Shown here one piece after another: positions 56,801-64,000 of a stretch of 64,000 nucleotides of DNA. Under the pieces are notes generated by a model. That model made no database searches. It was not told the DNA's origin and worked only from the letters and a program-made list of their open reading frames with translations. The stretch spans positions 4,078,001 through 4,142,000 of the forward strand of contig JADLSH010000236.1 in assembly GCA_016169945.1 (NCBI GenBank), read 5' to 3'. The stretch is from Trachythela sp. YZ-2020. Lineage: Eukaryota > Cnidaria > Anthozoa > Malacalcyonacea > Clavulariidae. The number at the start of each line of letters is the position of its first letter. Positions within the stretch are counted from its first letter, which is position 1. A program made the position numbers and the translations under genes.

Positions 56801-59800
56801 TCACAGTGAATTTTTTTTGTAATCACAGTGCAAAAATCTGTAATCACTATGAACCAATCAAATTTGAGCTAGGTTCTGGGCAGATTGCTCAAAAACAAAA
56901 CAACATGGCGCCCGCTCAGCCTAAACTGAAACTTGAGTTTTGGACAAAAAGTTTGAGGTCTGCATGCTATATCCAAATTGCACTCGAAACCATGCTATTA
57001 CTTATACTAAACCTGTAATACTGTGATCGCCTTTTCTTAGGATTTTACACACACGTGAAATGTGGCTTTATTAATACATATCTCAACATTAACCCACAAC
57101 AAGTTCGTCTTTGTCCTTATATACACTCGGTTAATCGCTAATTTATTTACATTATTTACATAATTATATGACGTGTCTACATGTACTATATACCTGTAGT
57201 TAATGCTCGGGCAAGAAAGACAGTTTAGATATGTATAAGACATATGGATATCTTTAGCACTCCCCAGTTTAAGTGACGGCATTGAAACTATTTTCTTTGT
57301 TGAAGTACTAATTGTCTCTTACACTGTGTAGAGCTTATTCTTAGTCAATGTTCCACGATTACCAAGCGTATTTTGTTTAGGATCCTGGGGGACTTCTGGT
57401 GTTTTGTAAGGACGGTGCAGTACTTGATGTCGAGGCTCCTCGTATTGAAACAATTGATACAACCAAGACTTTCCGAATTCCTTCACAAAATTTGGTTAAA
57501 CGAGAATACATGTTTGCAAGAGTCAAGGATAAATTACTGGTAAGTATATTAACATTACAAATGAAAGCAAATAATTTTGTGAAGTAATAACCTCATCTAT
57601 TTATTCACGATATGGTCGGGAATCTACATATTTTGTTTCCTAACTTACCTGCATGTATTAACATTTCCAGGGGGGGAACAGCCGGAGAAAACTCACGACG
57701 TTCGGGGGGGCATTAACAGTCTCTTGTCACATTAGTGTCTTGGGTAGTGAGGAAAATTCGAACCTACGATATGACGAAACTCGCAAAAGATGAATAGTAA
57801 TTTCTAAGTTGGAGTGGTTTTGATCGTATCTACTGTACCTGAGGAGTATTAGAAACACTTCGTCGTTTCGAACGAAGCTTCCCTCGTCCAGAGTTGCAAA
57901 ACGTTTCAACCTTTTGCTGGGTAGGATTTTGGGTTTTCCCACCCTTCCTAAAATAACTGGAAATTTTCCAACATGCAGGCTTTTGCCTGGGTAGGTTTTC
58001 CAGTTGACCATTGCAGTACTGCTAGTCTGACTGAGTGCTTACTGTTGCTACTAATACAAGCCTGACTAGTCTAGTGTTTCACTTTCAACCTTCCTCAATG
58101 CAATAAGTACAATACCTACTGTACACTAGACCCCCACCAGCCCCCACGCTTAAAGGTTGACTCATCAGAAGGAATGGAGTGTCATCACATTCTAGCAACT
58201 TGATAGCATTAATAGGTTCTGTAGCGTTAAGGAAAGATTTATGACATTGAGTATAAGACATGTTTATTTGTACCCGTAGAAAGCAGAAGAAGATGAACGT
58301 AAAGCTCAGATGAAAGCGGAGAAAGAGAAACGTAAAGAAGAAGAAAGAAAACGGCGGCGTGCGAGAGGTATTAAATTTAATGAATATAGTAGTATACGCG
58401 AGTGCTATATTTGACGATGAGGTTTGATGAGAAACCATTTGGCTTATTTATCAAACCTCCTGATCTATTTGATATCGATGACACAGGGTGTGGTTGCCCA
58501 ACTCACCCGAGCTCCACAATTAACGTCTAAGGGTTAGTTTTTGGTGAGGGGAAAAACGGAGGTGAATAACCCTGGAAGTACAGGAAAGAACCAACCAAAC
58601 TCTACTTACATGAGTTTTTCAAGCACAGAGAAGTTACCCAACCTTATCCACTATCCTGAACCTACAGTACCGGGTTTAACTCAGGGATAAGAGGCAACGC
58701 GCTAACCGCATCTGCCAGCCGTGCTCATCTCATGAATAATTTCTCGCTAGGTATCGTGGAAGATGATGAAGAAGAAGAAGAGCCAGAGGATGAGGAGGAA
58801 CAAGAAGAAGAAGCTGTTGAAGAACCTGTAGATCACGGACCTTGTGTCACTATACGTGGTTTTCCTTCTGTACAGCTTGACAAGTTCTGGATGTTAATGG
58901 TATGATGCCATATTTGTTGTTATAATTATATAACTATTAACCACTTTACGAATCCGGGCGTACTTTTTTAATCCGCGTTTTGGATGTTGGCAATATTTGT
59001 TCAGTTGTTCTTGGAGTTCACTGTTGTTGTAACTAATGATATGGAGAGGACTTTGCAATTTTTTTCAACTCGCCTTGAACGTCTCCCTAATAGAAATGAA
59101 GTGAAATATGGATATATGTTACTGTAAATTGTCTCAGAATGCCCCCGGACCCCCTAAAGTATTTTATTACTGAATGCAGATTGAGAATGTACATGACGCC
59201 AAAGATATTTGAATATGGAAAATAGCTAGAGCCCCAAAGTTATTTTGGGCGGCCCTGGGAATATGCATCATGCCTGGCGTCATGGCTACAATGTTTCAAG
59301 GCGTACTTTGCCCACTTTCTGTCCTGTCTTGTTTTATTGATGCTTATTGTCTTGCAATACAAATGCTTCGAGTTTTCCTTCTGTTTTGCAACTACGATAT
59401 ATCAATTGTTGACAAGCCTTTGAGCAAGAACGGCACATCTACCGCTAAACACAAACTCTTCCATTAACTTGTACATATTTTGTTATATATTTTGTCACAG
59501 GACGGTTGGGATGCAGGGTACATATATGAATGTGAATTTCCTAAAGAGATACAATCTGATGAGCCTCCCGAAGCTACAGAACCTATCAATGCCATCAAGT
59601 TGCTGGAATGTGATGATACACCAATACGTTCCTTCACATACAGGTAAAATCATTACATGAAGCCACTTCACATGTCAGAACTCAATAGAAGATTGTTAGT
59701 CAGAGTACTAGAGTGTAGAGTTGATGATTATATATAATAATGGAGTTTCATGATAAAAATCACATTCTTTAGAATGTTTCAATCATTAAGCAAACTGAGC

Positions 59801-62800
59801 ACTGTGTTTGAAACTTATAAACTTCTTAAGGTGGCACTCCGCTGTTTTTTGGAAAGTGCAAAATTTATGATTTTGGTCTGAATTTTTTAACAATTACTAC
59901 TTACATAGTAAATTGTAGTATCGGACTTAAAATTTACATTTTGAGTATACCTTTTTTGAGTGACGCCCTTTGGACACGTCCCTGTTTGAGGAAGCACCTC
60001 GTTATACTTACTTTTAGTGCTATTTTGTGGAAGATGAAAAGTTCTACTTTTGTATTAAAAACTGACTCTTTTGCAGTGATGTTTGTTTTTCATTGGATGT
60101 GTTGAAAGAACCCAAAAACTGATCGAAATATTAAGTATACCTAAGAAAAAGCAGAAATATCTGCGAAGAAAGTTACAGTATAAAATACTTGTTTTCTTTA
60201 CAGTCATTCTGGTGATTTCGTGTTATTTGGCATGGAGAATGGTGTAGTGAGAATCCATCCTGTCCATGGCAAGAACGTCTTAGATTCCTTAACAACATAC
60301 TGGGCACTCCATGCACATGATAGTCAACATGGTTCAATCACTGCTATCAGAACTAGCTTTGATGATCGGTATGTGTTTACTGTGGGTGCTGATGGTAATT
60401 TCTTTGTGTATAATTTCATGAGTGATGCAACATTAAAGGAGTCCAAACCTATACAACGAATGGCGATACCCAGGATGCAGGTATAGATATAATGTTATGT
60501 ACAATACTACAATATGTATCAATAATACTTTGTGGAGCGACACAAAGATTGACTTGGAGCAAATCTAGTATTCATAGAGTCCCCATGGGATTTTCAATGG
60601 TGTAATCATTAGTATACTCTTTGTATGACCCTCAGTTTATTAGGGGTAGACTATTAGGAATCCTGAAAGTGAGCGCGAACACATTTTTGGCCAGGGCTTT
60701 GTTGGAATTTTTAGGTGTGGATATTCTGCAGTTTTAAGTTCAACTAAAATTGTTTTATACTATTCTTTGTATGATTTTTTTAAACATACTCTTTGTATGA
60801 TTTTGAAATTCCCACCCAACCGTGTTAATGGTCCACCCCTTGTCAAAACCGGGGCAGTGCGTCCTGTCCCATGACTTGAGTAATGTACAAATATTTCTAA
60901 ATGTTTTGAGTAAAAGTTGTGACGTGTTATGTTTGGCCACGAAGCGCATTCACTGATTTGTTAAATACGTTGTTATTGTGCACGACTAAGAATCGATCGG
61001 TATGTCAAAATAGTACTGCACAATGATTTTTTTAAATACAATCTAAGTACCGTACTGTCTGGTAGGGAATATGTTTGTACAGTATGAGCATAATAATGTG
61101 TTAGTCAGTAAATACTTAGGATATATAGAACAGTATACTTATTATAATGTTATTATAATGTTAGACTGTTATTGGTGAAGATGGACAAGAAGTGCCCAAG
61201 ACAATCGATGACATTGATGATCCGAATTATTACAGGTAGGTTTATTACGGATTGCTTGATGTCTTCAGCAGCGTAGGAATAGTAACTTGGCTCTCCTCCG
61301 CAGAGGCTTTTATTGGCGCGCAAGTGAAGGACCTTCTAGCGCAATGGTTGCGCAATGGAGCGTTAAACTATGATTAATTTGGACCATTCCCCTATTAGAC
61401 TAACTTTTGAACTAGGAAATTGTATCAGTATACAGCTGGAAAGAGCATCCTAAGTTTAGTAAAATTGCAAGGTTTGGTTGCGAAATGTCGTAAAATGTGG
61501 AAAATATAGCGCTGTGAAGTTGGTAAATTTTGTATACTTTTGTATTACACGCGGAAAACGGTTACCACGGTTACACTCCGCTCTGCGGAGGAGAGAAGTA
61601 AATTGGAGTGTCCAAATGGACTCAAATCACTGGCTGAAAAATAATTACTTGTGAATGTCCCAGTCGGAAATGGGACCCAAAGTCTCTGTTTTAACATTAC
61701 ACCAGCGCTCTGACCACTGAGCTATTTGGATGCCCGATTGAAGCAATCAACCTTCTACTATTAGTCCTATCGAACGAGATGCCGAGAAAAAAATCTTGAT
61801 ATTTTATCATATATATATCATGTGTACTCTCAACGTGGGATATCCAACCCATGCACACATACGACGAGCGTAATTTTTAGTTATGAATGTGAGACGATGT
61901 AGGCTGACCAAGCTAGGAATGATAGCATTGATTGAAATCTTCACCGAAATACTTATTGAAATACTTATCATGTCATTCTAATACAGCATTGAGCTAGAAA
62001 AACAGAAAGCAGAACATGACAGAATGGTGAAAATAGCAGAAGAGAAGAAACAGGTAACTATTGAATAGATCGTTGGACAGTTTTAGAACCCGAGTTTTTA
62101 ACAGTTATGTCAGATTGTCTTTTAAGGGACGGACCATTAGAAAAGTGATGGCTGGAGTGGGGAATTTTCAGCATGCATGAATTTTTTGGGACTGTCTGCT
62201 TGTGCAGGATTTTTTCTTTCTTTTTCCTTTGCGAGAATATTTTTTTGGCTTTTTCCCCACCCCCGCCATCACTTTTCTAATGGTCCGTCCCTAAGTTTTA
62301 ATTATTGTTAAAAATGTTCTAAGTTCTGTAACAAATGTATCAAGTTTTCTTCTATTTAATATTTAGAATGTTCGTCGTGGCATTGCGAAACTGAGACGAT
62401 CTTTCAAATCTGTCCTTGTTCAAAACAAAGGTCTGCCAGGGTATCTGCGTATTAAAGCACAGGTAATGAACATTAAGCTCTTGTTTTGGTATGTTTATTC
62501 CTAATCCTTACAATCTTCGTCGATACAGGCTGTACCCTATAGCATGCTGTTTCTTTTGTTCCACAGGAATTAGAAATTGATCCAGAAATACGAAAACAAC
62601 AGGAAATCGAAACTGCAGAAAAGGTTTGTCAAATTGTGATTTTTGTAGACGTTTAAATTCTTAAGATTTAAAAGTGCCTACGTACCTCTCCCTCTGGCCA
62701 GCAATCTTAGGACCTCGAGACTCCAACGTTGATTGTATTCATACAACACTCCATTTTCTTCTCTTTTCTATTGCAGATTGATTTAGTTCGCAAGGAGCTG

Positions 62801-64000
62801 GCTTGGGAGTCAGAAAAACACTCTATAGGATTAAGAAAACTACGAGACAGGTTTGTCTCCTACTACTGCATTGGGTCATAAATTATACAGTAACTCTAAG
62901 AAGTTACATTTTACATATTTGTATGCTTAAGTAGGGCAATGGCCTATTTGTTATTTTAGCAAACTGTAATGAATGTAGAAGACGCAATTAAACATGATTG
63001 AAATATCTATTTTTACTACACAAACTACTCTATGTTTCAGATTCCAAAGTATGATTGATTGTGATCGAATCATTGTTCACGCGTGTCGAAGTCCGTACAA
63101 AGTATCCAGTTTTCGTTCAGCGAAATTGCCAGAACTTCATGAATACCTCAAACAATCCTTAGAAGAAGCCGCAAGAGATGGCACATCCGCGGCTAATCAG
63201 AAGAAATTCAGCATCCCTGGTCTCAAAGGAATGTTACCTTATGGTAAACGACGTTCCACTCAAGTTGACACTCGTAAGAAAAGTCAGCCAACGACTGGTA
63301 TTATTGCAGCACCTGCAGCGGCTGGTACGGGTGGACAGGTGGGAGGAAAGGTTGCGAAGGCTTTAGAGAAAGCTGAACATAGGCGAATAAAACGACAGCT
63401 AAGACAGGCTGAGGTGAGGAGCTCTAATGTACTATACTGTACTGTCCTGTTGAGTTACTCACGTAAAAAGTACGTAAAATGTAGTAGTGATATGTCATAT
63501 GTGTTGTAAAGTAATGTGTTGTAATTTCATGAATGGAATTCAATAAATTTAACAAAACAAGCGAACAATTAACAATTATTCGCCGAAGGCTCGGTGAATA
63601 TCGGTGAATAAAAACCGAGACGAAGTCGAGATTTTATTCACCGATATTCACCGAGCCTGAGGAGTACATTGGAGTACACTTACCAGCGGAGTACACTTAC
63701 CAGTGTACTCCTTGGGAGTACACTTACTTACCATAGGTGTACACTTACCAGTGGAGTACATTGTCATGCAGTTTATAGCTAGTTTAGCTGATAGTGCTGA
63801 CGGAGTAGATAATTATCAATTTCTTGCTTGCCAGTGGGATGCATTATACAGCAGTAAACCTGATGATAATTATCAAGATCCTAAAGATGTGAATACTATT
63901 AAAGAAGCAAAAGACAACATTGGAGATTATAAATTAAAAACAGCAGATGATTATGTTGTCCCTGAAGATCAACGTGTTAATGCTGAAATCAAACTTATGC
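42636..64000 (+). CDS. CFAP44: Cilia- and flagella-associated protein 44 (CFAP44/WDR52), 5' part
   Basis: Twenty-six GT-AG exons with matching phases and no internal stop: 42636-43911, 44498-44818, 46169-46292, 47030-47192, 48609-48928, 49425-49513, 49857-50047, 50882-50968, 51101-51175, 51262-51309, 51945-52044, 52463-52557, 53398-53604, 54522-54635, 57381-57539, 58280-58367, 58751-58899, 59501-59643, 60204-60480, 61165-61235, 61987-62053, 62367-62462, 62567-62623, 62777-62850, 63041-63413, 63835-64000 (continues). About 1,640 residues are in view. The order is a disordered acidic N-terminus (1-532), WD-repeat region (about 560-1340) and coiled-coil start. Diagnostic blocks are [33 protein letters not shown] and [23 protein letters not shown]44 is an axonemal protein that, with CFAP43, forms the tether linking inner dynein arm I1/f to the microtubule doublet of motile cilia and sperm tails. 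The last exon runs off the window. Confidence 0.93.
44005..44125. repeat. AAGCCCC-rich MITE fragment in CFAP44 intron 1
   Basis: Repeated CTCAAACATAAGCCCC units and a terminal GATTTACAGTAAC resemble the element at 30876-31149 (AATAAGCCCCC, TTTACGGTA). One end is missing. Confidence 0.4.
44819..46168 (+). other. CFAP44 intron 2
   Basis: No further exon found. Short (GTTGTT)n runs near 45395-45450 and AT-rich sequence; open frames on both strands here are without recognisable features. Confidence 0.5.
46169..54635 (+). CDS. CFAP44: CFAP44 exons 3-14: first WD-repeat block
   Basis: These exons encode the first beta-propeller-type region. Recognisable WD-like repeats are [21 protein letters not shown], [77 protein letters not shown] and [10 protein letters not shown]. 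Several end in W/L-D or equivalent residues. Small exons (75 and 48 bases at 51101 and 51262) are in phase 0 and supported by strong splice sites. Introns carry a LINE end (53687-54030) and SINE material (51430-51935). Confidence 0.88.
46720..46864. repeat. Hairpin element, ATTACACGGTGG ends
   Basis: Arms ATTACACGGTGGCTTGAAGG-TATGAATTTTATCTTC and GAAGATAAAATTCATATCTTCG-CGCCGCCGTGTAAT flank an inner pair around AACAATATTTTAC / CAAATATTGTTT. A related half, with GATATTTAACGGTGGCGCGG and AAAACAATATTTTACGAACG, lies at 53010-53165. Followed by (TA)n. Confidence 0.7.
47651..47789. repeat. Long perfect-stem hairpin in CFAP44 intron 4
   Basis: Arms of about 65 bases (GAAATAGCAC..., AGAAGTATTAATGAAAAA, TGTTTGGCGAAATATTCG and complements) meet around TAATTCGTAATATTA with very few mismatches. 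A second smaller palindrome (GGGTATTTGGGAGAAAATAC / GTATTTTCTCTCAAATACCC) follows at 47846-47902. Both look like MITE remnants without clear duplications. Confidence 0.75.
51425..51540 (+). mobile_element. SINE fragment with CCCCGGGTATTCCGG module (family 3)
   Basis: TTTTCCCCGGGTATTCCGGG followed by TTTTTCC and GTGGCTCTTAGTGGACACTC. The module corresponds to CTCCGGGTACTCCGG in the SINEs at 28080, 51600 and 58480, but the flanks are different. No tRNA-like head is visible. It lies in a CFAP44 intron. Confidence 0.45.
51600..51935 (-). mobile_element. tRNA-derived SINE (family 1), nearly complete
   Basis: On the minus strand: head GGTGGCGCAGTCGTCAGAGC (A-box-like, about 51900-51920) as in a tRNA; the central module GGTTTTCTCCGGGCACCCCT-CCGGTTTCCTCCCAC; then the tail GATACTTGATGTAATCGGTC-ACTGAAAAGCCCC and an AT-rich end. 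The tail is also found alone at 27105-27230. It sits just upstream of CFAP44 exon 11. Confidence 0.7.
53687..54030 (+). mobile_element. LINE 3' end in CFAP44 intron 13
   Basis: Frame 53687-53797 encodes [20 protein letters not shown] and [16 protein letters not shown], the conserved ORF2 C-terminus, then a 3' UTR and an (ATT)n tail at about 54007-54026. The WN.LP and FK..LKT.L motifs fit; a 5'-truncated copy. Confidence 0.75.
54640..55120 (+). repeat. Repeat with GTGTGGACGG blocks in CFAP44 intron 14
   Basis: Contains TACGTGTGGACGGGAC, ATACGTGTGGACGCGTGAAA, TCGTGTGGACGGTCAAATTT and several GAAAACGG blocks. It looks like a partially inverted dispersed element; boundaries are not clear. Open frames here (76 and 94 aa) start inside exon 14 and are readthrough. 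Confidence 0.4.
55278..56545. mobile_element. hAT-like element with GGGTTCTGCCCA ends
   Basis: Left CAGGGTTCTGCCCAGG and right TGGGCAGAACCC are inverted. The 8-base ACAATATA is on both sides (55270-55277 and 56546-56553). Its interior is GTGCCGGGCGG-rich at the right and is split by the younger element 55330-56174. The AATATACAATATACAAT context makes the duplication less unique. Confidence 0.6.
55330..56174. mobile_element. hAT-like element nested in the above
   Basis: Ends CAGGGGCGTGGCAA and TTCGCCACGCCCCTG, with CTGATATC / CTGATATT flanks (55322-55329 and 56175-56182, 7 of 8). It contains several GTTGGTCA-type short repeats (for example TTTTAATCGGAAAAGTTGGT in tandem near 56080-56115). No transposase. 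Confidence 0.75.
56560..57380. other. CFAP44 intron 14, 3' part
   Basis: Short TGTAATCACAGTG repeats occur near 56775-56840 (four units). Otherwise no element or exon recognised. Confidence 0.45.
57381..60480 (+). CDS. CFAP44: CFAP44 exons 15-19: charged insert and second WD block
   Basis: Exon 15 ([20 protein letters not shown]) resumes propeller sequence. Exon 16 is a highly basic/acidic helix ([20 protein letters not shown]), and exon 17 has an acidic run ([18 protein letters not shown]) followed by [18 protein letters not shown]. Exon 18 ([13 protein letters not shown]) and exon 19 ([33 protein letters not shown]) are WD-like again. Alternating charged helix and propeller is a known feature of CFAP44-type proteins. 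An inverted fragment of exon 18 lies in the intron at 58168-58225. Confidence 0.88.
57655..57965. repeat. Repeat cluster: CCGGAGAAAACTC module and GTTTCGAACGAAG palindrome
   Basis: CAGCCGGAGAAAACTCACGA at 57672 is a decayed SINE module. ACTTCGTCGTTTCGAACGAA and AAACGTTTCAACC at 57858-57910 resemble the core of the GAAGGGCCTTC dispersed repeat (copy D). Intronic. Confidence 0.4.
58168..58225 (-). other. Inverted partial copy of CFAP44 exon 18
   Basis: The minus strand encodes [17 protein letters not shown], identical in protein to residues in exon 18 (59573-59635, plus). The substitutions in the aligned codons are at third positions and silent. The match ends at GCTACAG on one side and after a 5-base gap on the other. 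It lies in the intron before exon 16, antisense to the gene. Confidence 0.75.
58480..58740 (-). mobile_element. tRNA-derived SINE (family 2) in CFAP44 intron 16
   Basis: On the minus strand: head GCACGGCTGGCAGATGCGGT-TAGCGCG (A-box-like), then TAAACCCGG, body CTGTGCTTGAAAAACTCATG-TAAGTAGAG, a decayed CCGTTTTTCCCCTCACC module and CTAACCCTTAG. The body matches the SINE at 28080-28400. It ends just before exon 17. Confidence 0.6.
59660..60203 (+). other. CFAP44 intron 18
   Basis: No element or additional exon recognised; AT-rich. Confidence 0.45.
60481..61164 (+). other. CFAP44 intron 19
   Basis: No exon or mobile element recognised. Two TACTCTTTGTATGA repeats near 60615 and 60788. Confidence 0.45.
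61165..64000 (+). CDS. CFAP44: CFAP44 exons 20-26: start of the coiled-coil half
   Basis: Exons 20-24 are short, helical and charged ([79 protein letters not shown]). Exon 25 (373 bases) carries [20 protein letters not shown] and [17 protein letters not shown], then a Gly/Ala-rich linker, [20 protein letters not shown]. Exon 26 begins [19 protein letters not shown] and is cut by the window end, in frame. Confidence 0.88.
61291..61596. mobile_element. MITE with CTCTCCTCCGCAGAG ends
   Basis: Left CTCTCCTCCGCAGAGGC and right GCTCTGCGGAGGAGAG are inverted. Flanks AGTAACTTGG (61281-61290) and AGTAAATTGG (61597-61606) match in 9 of 10 bases. Termini are shared with the 256-bp MITE at 39832. The interior is not a hairpin, so this may be a longer family member. 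Confidence 0.7.
61640..61735 (-). mobile_element. tRNA-like SINE head / tRNA pseudogene
   Basis: Read on the minus strand: GGGCATCCAAATAGCTCAGT-GGTCAGAGCGCTGG is a good A-box and D-arm, followed by a long anticodon-arm replacement and GGGTCCCATTTCCGACTGGG as a poor B-box. It does not close a cloverleaf acceptor stem. It is adjacent to the MITE at 61291-61596. Confidence 0.6.
62126..62291. mobile_element. 166-bp MITE with TAA target site
   Basis: Ends GGGACGGACCATTAGAAAAG and CTTTTCTAATGGTCCGTCCC, continuing through TGATGGC...GTGGGG. TAA on both sides (62123-62125 and 62292-62294). PIF/Harbinger-type duplication, in a CFAP44 intron. Confidence 0.85.
63579..63664. repeat. Hairpin in the last visible CFAP44 intron
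   Basis: GGCTCGGTGAATATCGGTGA and TCACCGATATTCACCGAGCC form arms around CGAGACGAAGTCGAGA. Followed by several GGAGTACACTTACCAG direct and inverted repeats up to about 63765. Confidence 0.8.

Noticed and set aside
61640..61735. Functional tRNA gene on the minus strand
   Set aside because: The A-box is good, but the B-box is degenerate, the anticodon arm is too long and no acceptor stem closes; a SINE head fits better.

Overview
The window is nuclear DNA from an intron-rich, AT-rich animal genome. It holds spliced metazoan genes with GT-AG introns (a PREP/PKNOX homeobox gene, the cilium gene CFAP44, an SNTX-family gene, a C1q exon), tRNA-derived SINEs, several LINE lineages, a Penelope-like GIY-YIG element and many foldback transposons. 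The repeat mix and gene content suggest a cnidarian, probably an anthozoan; this is inference. There is no operon logic, CRISPR array or bacterial gene.

Layout. 0-8 kb: two divergently oriented copies of an uncharacterised gene family (96-528 minus, cut by the window edge; 6907-7887 plus, 326 aa), separated by a LINE 3' end and nested foldback elements. 8-13.4 kb: a decayed LINE with another LINE end inserted in it, plus two LINE fragments. 13.7-19.6 kb: a 155-bp foldback element, a lone C1q exon, a 1.25-kb array of a 13-bp satellite, and a Penelope-like element split by a nested pair of DNA transposons. 19.7-23.8 kb: three exons of an SNTX-domain gene (minus) with one frameshift. 24.6-28.4 kb: LINE and SINE remnants. 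29.0-30.8 kb: an uncharacterised two-exon gene with two frameshifts, possibly a distant relative of the SNTX gene. 31.9-37.5 kb: the PREP/PKNOX gene (minus) with a hAT-like insertion in its presumed 5' UTR intron. 37.6-42.6 kb: intergenic cluster of nested MITEs. 42.6-64 kb: CFAP44 (plus), 26 exons in view and running off the window, with introns full of SINEs, LINEs, hAT-like elements and hairpins.

The two clear single-copy genes, PKNOX and CFAP44, are divergently transcribed. Every exon junction I placed in them preserves frame, so they look functional. The SNTX-like and 29-kb genes carry single-base frame breaks, so they are either decaying or affected by indel errors. Most of the sequence outside genes is explained by transposable elements, many with exact target-site duplications that reveal the order of insertion.
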